DNA from: Rhodovulum tesquicola
GTDB lineage: Bacteria; Pseudomonadota; Alphaproteobacteria; Rhodobacterales; Rhodobacteraceae
Assembly (NCBI RefSeq): GCF_024128855.1
Contig: NZ_JAMYDV010000001.1
Location: 1-64,000 of the forward strand
Direction: 5' to 3'
Length of the DNA: 64,000 bases
Shown: positions 17,692 to 25,816 of the stretch, one piece after another
Position numbering within the stretch: the first letter of the stretch is position 1
How the letters are laid out: each line of letters opens with the position of its first letter
Program-made: the position numbers and the translations under genes
The notes under the pieces: generated by a model
Databases searched by the model: none
Seen by the model: the letters and a program-made list of their open reading frames with translations, nothing else
Told to the model about the DNA's origin: nothing

Positions 17692-18687
17692 TCAGACCCT
17701 TTCGATGATCTTCTCGCCGAACAGGCCCTGTGGCCTGAACACGAGGAAGACGAGGGCGAGGACATAGGCGAACCAGTTCTCGGTCGCGCCGCCGATCATC
17801 GAACCGATGGTGAACTCGAACAGCTTCTCGCCCACCCCGATGATCAGCCCGCCGACGATGGCGCCCGGGATGGAGGTGAAGCCGCCCAGCATCAGCACCG
17901 GCAGCGCCTTGAGCGCGATCAGCGACAGCGAGAACTGCACCCCCGACTTCGCGCCCCACATGATCCCCGCAACCAGCGCGACGATGCCCGCGATGGACCA
18001 TACCAGAACCCAGATGAACCGCAGCGAGATGCCGACCGACAGCGCCGCCTGGTGGTCATCGGCGACCGCGCGCAATGCCCGCCCCTGCTTTGAATACTGC
18101 GAGAAGATCGTGAGCGTGATCACCAGAACCGCCGCGACCAGTGCGGCGACGATATCCAGCTTGTCGATGAAGAAGCCGTAGAAGCCGTCGCCCCCCAGCA
18201 CGGCGGACGCCTCCTCGACCCATTCGCTGGCACCTTGGGGCAGACCCACATCCAGCGTCTTGACGTCGGCGCCCCACATCACGTCGCCCAGCCCCTCGAG
18301 GAAATAGGCCAGACCTATGGTTGCCATGAACAGGATGATCGGTTCCTGGTTGACCAGATGCTTGAGAATGAACCTCTCGATCGCGATGGCCAGCAGGATC
18401 ATCACGACAATCGTCAGGGCGATCGCCAGGAAGGTGGGCATCGTCCAGCCGAAGTAATGCACCTTCGTGCCGAACGCCGCGTTGATCAGATGCGCAAAGG
18501 GTATCTGCCCCTTCTGCAGGCCCACCAGCGTCAGCGCCGCGAACAGCGCCAGCACCCCCTGGGCGTAGTTGAAGATGCCAGACGCCTTGAAGATCAGCAC
18601 GAAGCCCAGCGCCACCAGCGCATAGAGCACACCGGCCATCAGGCCGTTGATCATCACCTCGACGGCATAGAGAAACTGATCCGGCAT
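17692..18687 (-). CDS. livH: ABC transporter permease, LivH type
   Basis: This 331-residue inner-membrane permease carries the LivH landmarks: NGLMAGVLYALVALGFVLIFKASGIFNYAQG at the N-terminus, the cytoplasmic SKQGRALRAVADDHQAALSVGI loop that touches the ATPase, and the C-terminal GGFTSIPGAIVGGLIIGVGEKL. The insert between helices (residues about 140-185, GADVKTLDVGLPQG...GDGFYGFFIDKLD) is longer than in E. coli LivH and lies outside the membrane. AAAGGAG precedes the ATG with normal spacing. It is 39 bases downstream of livG. Confidence 0.93.
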   Translation of the reverse strand: MPDQFLYAVEVMINGLMAGVLYALVALGFVLIFKASGIFNYAQGVLALFAALTLVGLQKGQIPFAHLINAAFGTKVHYFGWTMPTFLAIALTIVVMILLAIAIERFILKHLVNQEPIILFMATIGLAYFLEGLGDVMWGADVKTLDVGLPQGASEWVEEASAVLGGDGFYGFFIDKLDIVAALVAAVLVITLTIFSQYSKQGRALRAVADDHQAALSVGISLRFIWVLVWSIAGIVALVAGIMWGAKSGVQFSLSLIALKALPVLMLGGFTSIPGAIVGGLIIGVGEKLFEFTIGSMIGGATENWFAYVLALVFLVFRPQGLFGEKIIERV

Positions 18688-18726
18688 CAGCAGGGCTCCT
18701 TTCGGCAGGGCGCGAGGGTCAGGCGC

Positions 18727-19548
18727 TCAGTCATGGGACACCCCCAGATAAGCGTCGATCACTTCCTTGTTGTTGCGCACCTCGGTGGGCGGGCCATCGC
18801 CGATCTTCTTGCCGTAATCCATCACCACGACCCGATCGGACAGGTCCATGACCACGCCCATGTCATGCTCGATCAGCACGATGGTGGTGCCGAATTCGTC
18901 GTTCACGTCGAGGATGAAGCGGGACATGTCCTCCTTCTCCTCGACATTCATGCCAGCCATAGGTTCGTCCAGCAGCAGCAGCCGCGGTTCGGCCGCCAGC
19001 GCGCGGCCCAGTTCGACCCGCTTTTGCAGACCATAGGGCAGCCGTCCCACCGGCGTCTTGCGGATATGCTGGATCTCCAGGAAGTCGATGATCTTCTCGA
19101 CCGCCGCGCGATGCTCGGTTTCCTCGCGCTCGGCCTTGCCCATCCAGAGCGCCTGCGAGAACAGGCCCGTCCGCATCCGCGTGATCCGGCCCGTCATGAT
19201 GTTGTCGAGCGTCGACATCCCCGAGAACAGCGCGATATTCTGGAAAGTCCGCGCGATGCCCTGCTGCGCGACCTGGTAGGGGCGCATCTTTGGACGTGGC
19301 TTGCCCTCGAACCAGACCTCGCCCTCGGTGGGCGTGTAGAAGCCCGAGATGACGTTCAGCATCGACGACTTGCCCGCGCCGTTCGGGCCGATGATCGCGC
19401 GGATCTCGCCCTCGCGGATGTCGAAGCTGATATCCTTGATCGCCACCACGCCGCCGAAGCGCAGCGTGATGTTCTTCAGTTCCATCACCACGCCGCCGAT
19501 GGTGCGGCCGTCCTCGGTGACATAGGGTTCCGCGCTGGCCATGGTCAT
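18727..19548 (-). CDS. livG: ABC transporter ATP-binding protein, LivG type
   Basis: This 273-residue ATPase has Walker A GPNGAGKSS and Walker B LLLLDEPMAG. The signature is degenerate: GRLPYGLQKRVELGRAL replaces the LSxGxQ core, as is normal for LivG. The H-loop is in VLIEHDMGVVMDLSDRVVVMDYG. Its ATG overlaps the stop of the acyl-CoA ligase gene by 4 bases (ATGA). It partners LivF. Confidence 0.93.
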   Translation of the reverse strand: MTMASAEPYVTEDGRTIGGVVMELKNITLRFGGVVAIKDISFDIREGEIRAIIGPNGAGKSSMLNVISGFYTPTEGEVWFEGKPRPKMRPYQVAQQGIARTFQNIALFSGMSTLDNIMTGRITRMRTGLFSQALWMGKAEREETEHRAAVEKIIDFLEIQHIRKTPVGRLPYGLQKRVELGRALAAEPRLLLLDEPMAGMNVEEKEDMSRFILDVNDEFGTTIVLIEHDMGVVMDLSDRVVVMDYGKKIGDGPPTEVRNNKEVIDAYLGVSHD

Positions 19549-21707
19549 GCCGCCACCTGCCCGGCCTGAGGTCGGCCGACCACCTTGGCATCGCGGATTT
19601 GCAGGGTCGCCTTGATGCTGCCCTTGCGGCCGTCTTCATAGGTCACTTCGGTCTCGGTGTAGATGCTGTCCGATCCGTCGTAGAGCGCGGTCACGAGGTC
19701 GTCGAACTTCTCGGCTATGATGTTGCGGCGCACCTTGCGGGTGCGGGTCAGTTCGCCGTCGTCGGCATCCAGTTCCTTGTGCAGGATCAGGAAGCGGTGG
19801 ATCTGGCAGCCCGACAGCATCGGATCCTCGGCCACGGACCGGTTCAACTCCTCGACATGGGCCTGGATCGTGTCCAGCACGCGCGGGTGGCTGGCCAGTT
19901 CCTGGTAGCTGGCATAGGCGATGTTGTTGCGCTCGGCCCAGTTCCCGACTGCCGTGAGGTCGATATTGATGAAGGCCGTGCACATCTCGCGGCCAGCGCC
20001 AAAGACCACGGCCTCGAGGATGTCGGGATAGAATTTCAGCTTGTTCTCGACATATTTGGGCGCGAAGAGCCGCCCGTCGGCCATCTTGCCCACATCCTTG
20101 GCCCGGTCGATGATCCGCAGATGCCCGGTGCCCTCATCGAAGAATCCCGCGTCACCGGTTGCGACCCAGCCCTCGGGATCCTTGGTGGAGGCCGTGCTTT
20201 CGGCGTTCTTGTAGTATTCGACGAAGGTGCCCGGGCTGCGATAGAACACCTCGCCATTCTCGGCGATCTTTAGCTCGACGCCGGGCGATGGCACGCCCAC
20301 CGTGTCCGAGCGCACCTCGCCATCGGGCTGCTGGGTGATGAAGACCGACGCCTCGGTCTGGCCGTAGAGCTGCTTGAGGTTGATCCCCAGAGAGCGGTAG
20401 AAATCGAAAATCTCGGGGCCGATCGCCTCGCCCGCGGTATAGGCCACCCGGATCCGCGACAGGCCAAGCGTGTTCTTGAGCGGCCCGTAGACCAGCACAT
20501 CGCCCGTGCGATAGTTGAAATAATCCCGCAGCGGCTGGGGATAGAGGTTCAGAAGCGGCCCCCGCGCCTTGAAGTATTTCCGCGCCTCGATGGGGTGGCG
20601 CAGCCGCACGAAGAAGCCGCGCACCGCGTTCTCGACGATGGTCTCGACGGCGAAGCCGATCCCCATCGCATAGCGATAGGCCCAGCGCACCCGGCGGCGC
20701 AGCGTCGGCTTGGACTGCTTGTTGCGATAGCGCGGCATCCCGTAGGTCTCGCCGGTGGTCTTGGCGAACTCCATGAAATGCTTGAACATCGCATGTTTCA
20801 GATCGCCCGCATCCTCCATCCGGATCATGACATTGGTCAGCATCGTCTCGAAGATGCGCGGCGGCGCAAAGAAATAGGTCGGCCCGATCTCGCGCAGGTC
20901 GGTCATCATCGTCTCGGGGCTTTCGGGGCAGTTCACGCAGAAGCCCGCGACCATCGCCTGCCCGATGGAGAAGATGAAATCGCCCACCCAGGCCATCGGC
21001 AGATAGGCCAGAACTTCCTCGTCCTGGCCCAGATGGTCGAAGGCCACCGACGCCTTGGCGGTTTCGATGATGTTGCGGTTCGACAGCACCACGCCCTTGG
21101 GCTTGCCGGTCGTGCCCGAGGTATAGAGCATCACGCAGGTCGAATCCCACGTCAGCTCGGCGATCCGCGCCTCAAGCTCGGGCTCCAGCCGGACGCGGGC
21201 CGCGCGGCCCTCGGCCTCGATATCGGCGAGCCAGTTGAGCTGCGTGTGGTCGTATTTCCGCATGCCCCGCTTGTCGTTGTAGAGGACATGCTCGATATGG
21301 TGAATGCGGTCCTGGACCTCGATGACCTTGTCGACCTGTTCCTGATCGCCGCAGACCACGAAACGCGCGCCGCAATGGTCCAGCACATAGGCCATCTCTT
21401 CGGCCACGGCGTCCTGATAGAGCGGCACCGGGATCGCGCCGCACATCTGCGCGGCCACCATCGACCAGTAATGCGCGGGGCGGTTGCGGCCGATGATCGC
21501 CACATGCTCGCCCCGCTCGATGCCAAGCGCAAGCAGGCCCAGCGCGATGGCCCGGATTTCCTCATTCGCCTCTGCCCAGGTCCAGCATTGCCAGATGCCG
21601 AATTCCTTCTCGCGATAGGCGGGTTTGTCGCCATAAAGCCGCACGTTCCTGGCCAGCAAGGCCGGAACGGAACAGAGCTCGTCCACGGACGCGCCATGTG
21701 GTGCCAA
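19545..21707 (-). CDS. FadD-type long-chain acyl-CoA ligase (AMP-forming)
   Basis: A 720-residue adenylate-forming ligase of the long-chain acyl-CoA synthetase group. The P-loop-like motif YTSGTTGKPKGVV, the LYGQTEASVF box and the DPEGWVATGDAGFFDEGTGHLRIIDRAKDV segment with its ATP-binding Asp are intact. It is longer than typical FadD (about 560) because of an insertion around residues 300-400, as in the eukaryote-like long-chain class. The start at 21707 is a TTG just after GGGAGGAG; there is no in-frame ATG nearby. It is the first gene of the transporter operon, and its stop overlaps livG. It probably activates the acid delivered by the importer. Confidence 0.9.
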   Translation of the reverse strand: MAPHGASVDELCSVPALLARNVRLYGDKPAYREKEFGIWQCWTWAEANEEIRAIALGLLALGIERGEHVAIIGRNRPAHYWSMVAAQMCGAIPVPLYQDAVAEEMAYVLDHCGARFVVCGDQEQVDKVIEVQDRIHHIEHVLYNDKRGMRKYDHTQLNWLADIEAEGRAARVRLEPELEARIAELTWDSTCVMLYTSGTTGKPKGVVLSNRNIIETAKASVAFDHLGQDEEVLAYLPMAWVGDFIFSIGQAMVAGFCVNCPESPETMMTDLREIGPTYFFAPPRIFETMLTNVMIRMEDAGDLKHAMFKHFMEFAKTTGETYGMPRYRNKQSKPTLRRRVRWAYRYAMGIGFAVETIVENAVRGFFVRLRHPIEARKYFKARGPLLNLYPQPLRDYFNYRTGDVLVYGPLKNTLGLSRIRVAYTAGEAIGPEIFDFYRSLGINLKQLYGQTEASVFITQQPDGEVRSDTVGVPSPGVELKIAENGEVFYRSPGTFVEYYKNAESTASTKDPEGWVATGDAGFFDEGTGHLRIIDRAKDVGKMADGRLFAPKYVENKLKFYPDILEAVVFGAGREMCTAFINIDLTAVGNWAERNNIAYASYQELASHPRVLDTIQAHVEELNRSVAEDPMLSGCQIHRFLILHKELDADDGELTRTRKVRRNIIAEKFDDLVTALYDGSDSIYTETEVTYEDGRKGSIKATLQIRDAKVVGRPQAGQVAA

Positions 21708-22124
21708 AATGTCTCCTCCCTTTCGCCTTGGAAACAGGCAACCGCGCGGCGCGCGGGTTCCCGATCCCCCTCGGCGTGGTCATTTTTACGACCCTTGGGA
21801 CGGCTGATTGCCGCCCGAATGTTCCAGCTTTCCCCGACCCTACTGGCCGCACCAGCCTCCTCCGCGCCAGGGACCCCCGAAGATTTGCGCAAGGGCCGAT
21901 GCCGGTCAAGCAAAAGGTTAGATAATTGCGCGGGATACACCGGGCCGCGACAGTTTGCGCAAACCGACCCCATATGGCACCGCCCTGCGGAGGCCCCGGC
22001 GTGCAGCCGCCCAGGCCGCGGGGACCGGAACGAGGTGGCAACCTCCCGGGCCCATAGCGGTGTCATGTTCGGAAATGCCTTGGAGGGAAAGCTCGTCGAC
22101 CGGCGCGGAGCCAGGACACACCGC
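21708..22124. other. 417-base promoter region upstream of the acyl-CoA ligase operon
   Basis: No gene is supported here. This stretch lies between the DUF3775 gene end and the ligase start. It contains the repeated palindromes described in the next entry, an AT-richer block (GTCATTTTTACGACC near 21780 and AAAAGGTTAGATAATT near 21912-21927), and two short GC-rich runs. It probably holds the promoter of the eight-gene transport/ligase operon. Confidence 0.6.
21885..21964. promoter_or_regulatory. Paired TTGCGCAA palindromes, candidate operators
   Basis: TTGCGCAA occurs at 21885-21892 and again inside a perfect 12-bp palindrome GTTTGCGCAAAC at 21953-21964. The centres are 70 bases apart. A partial copy (ATTGCGCG) lies between them. 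The pair sits 175-255 bases upstream of the ligase start and could bind a dimeric repressor controlling the transport/ligase operon. The regulator is not in the window as far as I can see. Confidence 0.35.
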
Positions 22125-22460
22125 TCAGCGGTCGAAGAAATCCTCTTCGAGATCGGTGGGGTTGATCCCAAGCGCGTCCAGACCGGCCTCGAGATAATCG
22201 GCGAACAGCGGCATGTTCACGAGATAATCCTCGGTCGGCGCGGTCGCCTCGGCCTTGGCGGTCTCGATCGCCTCTTCCAGATCCTCGGGGTCGAAGGTCT
22301 CGCGCCCGATCCAGGTCAGCGCGACAAGGCTGGCCTTTTCATCCTCGTTCATCGCGCGGATGAAGGCGCGCAACTCGGCCTCGGCCATGCGCTTTTCGCG
22401 GGCGTAGAAGATCACCTGCACCACCTTGCGCGGGCTGATCTCGAGCAGGTCGTTGATCAC
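22125..22460 (-). CDS. DUF3775 domain protein
   Basis: A 111-residue acidic protein whose content (VVQVIFYAREKRMAEAELRAFI, then ALTWIGRETFDPEDLEEAIETA, then LVNMPLFADYLEAGLDALGI) matches what I recall of the DUF3775 family, which has no known function. The start is a GTG at 22460, 8 bases after GGAGGAG; there is no in-frame ATG close by. It lies 62 bases downstream of the SDR gene and may be the last gene of the RpoE-linked operon. No catalytic motif or membrane segment is evident. Confidence 0.8.
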   Translation of the reverse strand: MINDLLEISPRKVVQVIFYAREKRMAEAELRAFIRAMNEDEKASLVALTWIGRETFDPEDLEEAIETAKAEATAPTEDYLVNMPLFADYLEAGLDALGINPTDLEEDFFDR

Positions 22461-22522
22461 GGGCTGTCTCCTCCGAACTTCCCGCCAGTTTCGCCCGCCA
22501 CCGCCCGATGCACAAGCCTTGC

Positions 22523-23263
22523 TCAGCGCTTCGGCGCGAAAATCCGGTAGTAAAGCCCCTCGGGCAGGAACTGGGACAGCCGGAACAGCCAGGAAAACAG
22601 AGTGGGAAAGCTGCGCGAGAAACTGTCGGTCATCATGTGATCGACCATGATCCGGGCCGCCGGGTCCGGGTCCATGATGAAGGGCATCGCGAATTCGTTC
22701 TTGTCGGTCAGGCGCGTGCGGATGAAGCCCGGATTTACCAGCTGCACCTTGACGCCCGTGCCGCGCAGATCGGCATGCATGCTTTCGGCCAGCGACATCA
22801 GCCCCGCCTTGGACGCGCAATAGCCGATCGCACCGGGCAGACCGCGGAAGCCCGACAGGCTGCCAGTCAGCACGATATGCCCGTGCCCGCGGCGGACGAA
22901 ATGCGGCACGACCTGCCCCAGCACCCGCGCCGCGCCGGTGAAGTTGATGTCGCACATCGCCTCGACCTCGTCGGCGTTCCAGTCCTGTGCAGGCTGCGGC
23001 CAGTAGACACCGGCCAGGAACACCATGCCGTCGATCTCGCCGAGCCGAGCGAAGGCATCCCTCACGGACTGCGTGTCGCCCACATCCATCGTCACCACCT
23101 CGGCCCGGGCGGGCAGCGCTGCGGCCAACTCCTCCAGCCGCCCGGCGGTCCGGGCGCTGAGCACAAGCTCGACCCCAAGCGCGCTCAGCCGTTCGGCAAG
23201 CGCACGGCCCAGCCCCTCGCTTGCGCCCACGATCCAGTAACGCTTGCCGATCCAATCGCTCAT
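22523..23263 (-). CDS. Short-chain dehydrogenase/reductase
   Basis: A 246-residue SDR oxidoreductase. The cofactor site is at the start (VGASEGLGRALAERL, a TGxxxGxG variant in which the first Gly-Ala pair is kept), an Asp/Ser/Tyr/Lys catalytic set is in DINFTGA, LTGSLSGF and YCASKAG, and the NPGFIRTRLTDKNEF loop follows. The C-terminal 40 residues carry a hydrophobic segment (FPTLFSWLFRLSQFLPEGLYYR) suggesting membrane association. Its ATG overlaps the DUF3833 stop by 4 bases. In this operon it may act on an oxidised lipid, but that is inference. Confidence 0.88.
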   Translation of the reverse strand: MSDWIGKRYWIVGASEGLGRALAERLSALGVELVLSARTAGRLEELAAALPARAEVVTMDVGDTQSVRDAFARLGEIDGMVFLAGVYWPQPAQDWNADEVEAMCDINFTGAARVLGQVVPHFVRRGHGHIVLTGSLSGFRGLPGAIGYCASKAGLMSLAESMHADLRGTGVKVQLVNPGFIRTRLTDKNEFAMPFIMDPDPAARIMVDHMMTDSFSRSFPTLFSWLFRLSQFLPEGLYYRIFAPKR

Positions 23264-23823
23264 GCTGCACCTTTGGGTCGCATGGTCGCGACGAGTTCGG
23301 CAACGGGAATGCCGAATTTCCGGAACTGGCTGCGGTTCATGATCGTGCCGTTCTCCATCAGATACATCCAGTCGACAACGTCCAGCACATGGCCCCCCGC
23401 ATCCTCGGGCAGGCGGATGCGATAGCGCAGATGCACCGCCGAGCCCTTTTGCCAGCCCTCGCCATCGCCCACCACATCGGGCGCCTGTGCGCGGATATGC
23501 CCGTCATTGCCCAGCGTGAAATCCCAGCGCCGGTTTTGCGTCGCGCCGCTGTCGTAGCGAAATTCCTCGGTCATGGTGCCGGCATTGCCCTCCCACCGCG
23601 CCTCGAAATCGGCCACGAAGCGCGAGGCGACGCGGCCCGTGGGCCCGTAGATCACGCCCTCGCACAGGATCGGGCCGTTGATATGGCGGCGGATGTCGAA
23701 TTCCGGGCCCTTGCCGGCATAATCCCCGGCCCTCTGGGCGGGAAAGGCCAGCATCCGCCCGCGCAGGATCGCCAGCGCCAGAACCGCCAGCGCACCAAGA
23801 CCGAAGGCCAGGAAAAAACTCAT
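23260..23823 (-). CDS. DUF3833 family membrane-anchored protein
   Basis: This 187-residue protein begins with one membrane helix (FFLAFGLGALAVLALAIL). It continues with a lipocalin-like beta-rich domain with the family segments GPILCEGVIYGPTGRVASRFVADF, TEEFRYDSGATQNRRWDFTL and VVDWMYLMENGTIMNRSQFRKFGI. That matches DUF3833, a family with no proven reaction but often beside cyclopropane/furan fatty-acid genes. Both ends overlap its neighbours by 4 bases, so it is translated with the MFS and SDR genes. It may bind or carry a modified lipid at the membrane. Confidence 0.85.
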   Translation of the reverse strand: MSFFLAFGLGALAVLALAILRGRMLAFPAQRAGDYAGKGPEFDIRRHINGPILCEGVIYGPTGRVASRFVADFEARWEGNAGTMTEEFRYDSGATQNRRWDFTLGNDGHIRAQAPDVVGDGEGWQKGSAVHLRYRIRLPEDAGGHVLDVVDWMYLMENGTIMNRSQFRKFGIPVAELVATMRPKGAA

Positions 23824-25052
23824 CTGTCCGTCTCCCGGGTCAGGGGCGTCGCGGCCAGGAGCGCGATCGCCAAAAGTTTCAGGGCGCAGGGCACAAGGGC
23901 GTAAAGCACGCTCAGCATCACCAGCGCGCCCGGCGGGTTATCGGCCCCGGCGGCAAAGCCCGCGCGCTGCAACAGCGGCAAGAGCGTCACCGCGGCAAAG
24001 GCCAGGGTGAATTTCGAAACGAAGGTCCAGAGCCCGAAGGCCCGGCCCGCATTCGGCGCTACATGGGCCATGCGCCCGGCAAAGATCGCGGGCAAAAGCG
24101 TCATGTCCGCGCCCAGCGCCGCGCCCGAGGCGATGCATATCACCGCAAAGGGCAGGATGTCGCCCGCACCCAGAAAGGCGGCATAGGCGAAGGCAAGGAT
24201 CGACAGCACCATGCCCCCGATCAGCGTGCGCTTTTCGCCCCAGATGCGCGCGGCCCGGCCCCAGAGGGGTGCAGAGGCCGCCGCCGACAGGAAGAACAGC
24301 AGCAGAAGCGGCCCCTCCCATCCCGGGGCGGCCAACCGGCTTTCGACGAAGAACAGGAACAGCGTCGAGGTCACGGCAACGGGTGTGGCATTGACCAGCG
24401 CCACGATCAGCAAGCGCCGCGCGATGGGGTCGGACAGCACCTCGCGGAAACCGCCCTCCTGCACCGCGCCGGGCAGGCGCCATTCGCGACGCATCGCGAA
24501 CGCGGCAACCAGCGCGAGCCCGGCAAACCCAGCAGCAAAGGCCGCAAAGGGCGCGCCGGTCCCGATCAGCAGCGTCGGCGCCACCGCCGCCGCGCTGATC
24601 CCCAGAAGCGCGCCGGTCTCGCGCCAGGCAGCAACACGGACATGTCCGCCCGCCCCCATTTGCCCGGCCCGCGACACGCCCTGCGCATAGAAGGTGATGG
24701 TCAGAAAGCTGAAGGCGGTGAACAGCCCGGTCAGCGTCAGCCCGAACCACAGCAGCGGCGCGACGGGCGGCGGCACCGCGAACAGCGCCCACATCGAGCC
24801 CGCCAGCAGCGCCACGGCGACGCCCACCGCAAGACCTCGCGCCCGGCGCAGACGTTCCGACAGCCAGCCCAGAACCGGGTCCTGCACCACGTCGAACAGC
24901 CTGAGCCCGAACAGCACCGCGCCCAACGCCGCGAGGCTGACGCCATATTCATCGACATAGAACTTGGGCGCGTGGATATAGATCGGAAGCCCGGCCGAGG
25001 CCAGAAGCGCGGCAAACACCGCATAGCCCGAAAGCGGCGCCGCCTTGGCCAT
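23820..25052 (-). CDS. MFS transporter, GPH/MelB-like
   Basis: A 410-residue inner-membrane carrier with about twelve hydrophobic helices. The segment FGLRLFDVVQDPVLGWLSERLRR is the hallmark of glycoside-pentoside-hexuronide cation symporters, although members of this family also move lysophospholipids. The frame extends upstream inside DUF1365, but ATG 25052 overlaps the DUF1365 stop as TGATG. The embedding in a lipid-modification operon makes a lipid or fatty-acid substrate more likely than a sugar. That is inference. Confidence 0.85.
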   Translation of the reverse strand: MAKAAPLSGYAVFAALLASAGLPIYIHAPKFYVDEYGVSLAALGAVLFGLRLFDVVQDPVLGWLSERLRRARGLAVGVAVALLAGSMWALFAVPPPVAPLLWFGLTLTGLFTAFSFLTITFYAQGVSRAGQMGAGGHVRVAAWRETGALLGISAAAVAPTLLIGTGAPFAAFAAGFAGLALVAAFAMRREWRLPGAVQEGGFREVLSDPIARRLLIVALVNATPVAVTSTLFLFFVESRLAAPGWEGPLLLLFFLSAAASAPLWGRAARIWGEKRTLIGGMVLSILAFAYAAFLGAGDILPFAVICIASGAALGADMTLLPAIFAGRMAHVAPNAGRAFGLWTFVSKFTLAFAAVTLLPLLQRAGFAAGADNPPGALVMLSVLYALVPCALKLLAIALLAATPLTRETDR

Positions 25053-25816
25053 CAACTGACCTCTTTGCCCGGCGGCTCGGGACGGGCGCGGTATTTCGCA
25101 CCCTTGAGCTTGAGCCGCAGTGCGTGCCAGTAGATCAGCGCCAGCACCCGGATCGAGCCGAAGGGCCGCCGGACAAGCCCGACAAGGATGCGCCAGCTTG
25201 TCAGCGGCCGACGCGGCCCTGTCAGCGTGGCGTAAAGCCCTTCCTCGCCATTCGTGGAATAATCGATCCAGATGCCGACCTTCTCGGGCCGGATGTCGAA
25301 GCGGAAGCGATAGCCTCCCTCGACCGGAAGGAACGGCGACACGTGGAAGATCTTGACGGCAGTCAGGATGTCCGACGGCTCGATCGGGCGCTGGTCGGCA
25401 TGGCGGCACAGGTAGGAATGGCGGTCGCGCCAGGGATTGTTCACCTCGGCGATCACCGCGCGCAGCGTCTCGTCCTTGCCGTAACACAGCCAGAAGCTGA
25501 CCGGGTTGAACTCGGCCCCCAGAACGCGCGGCAGGGTCAGAAGCTCGATCCGCCCCTTGGCCGCAAACAGGTCATGCGCCTTGAGCACCTCGCGCGCCCA
25601 TTCCGCGCCGCGCCCCTGACCCCACGGCCCGCCATGGTCGCGGTCCCAGACCGACATGATGTTGCGGCGGTTCAGCGAGAACAGGCGCGGGCGCTTCGGC
25701 GCCTTGGCCTCGGCGTCGTAAAGGACGTAATCGACCGAATGGCGCAGCTTGTGATCCACCTTGCCGCGGCGCTGGTGAAAGGTCGTGCCGCGGACATGTT
25801 CGACAATTGGGGTCAT
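25052..25816 (-). CDS. DUF1365 family protein, lipid-modification operon
   Basis: A 254-residue protein of DUF1365: VRGTTFHQRRGKVDHKLRHSVDYVLYD at the start, the GAEFNPVSFWLCY signature, then EVNNPWRDRHSYL and KIFHVSPFLPVEGGYRF. It has several conserved histidines but no recognised cofactor site. In Rhodobacter sphaeroides the homologous gene lies in the sigma-E operon, and together with the flavoprotein is linked to making furan fatty acids from methylated acyl chains (the Ufa pathway, as I recall it). I do not assign UfaD or UfaO individually. The start overlaps the flavoprotein stop by 4 bases. Confidence 0.88.
   Translation of the reverse strand: MTPIVEHVRGTTFHQRRGKVDHKLRHSVDYVLYDAEAKAPKRPRLFSLNRRNIMSVWDRDHGGPWGQGRGAEWAREVLKAHDLFAAKGRIELLTLPRVLGAEFNPVSFWLCYGKDETLRAVIAEVNNPWRDRHSYLCRHADQRPIEPSDILTAVKIFHVSPFLPVEGGYRFRFDIRPEKVGIWIDYSTNGEEGLYATLTGPRRPLTSWRILVGLVRRPFGSIRVLALIYWHALRLKLKGAKYRARPEPPGKEVS

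Noticed and set aside
14119-18687. Calling the importer a plain leucine/isoleucine/valine system
   Set aside because: Two flanking CoA ligases and an unusual binding protein make that substrate unlikely; the symbols are kept only as family names.
21698-21925. Plus-strand 75-codon frame in the ligase promoter region
   Set aside because: No binding site and no conserved content; region better explained as regulatory DNA.
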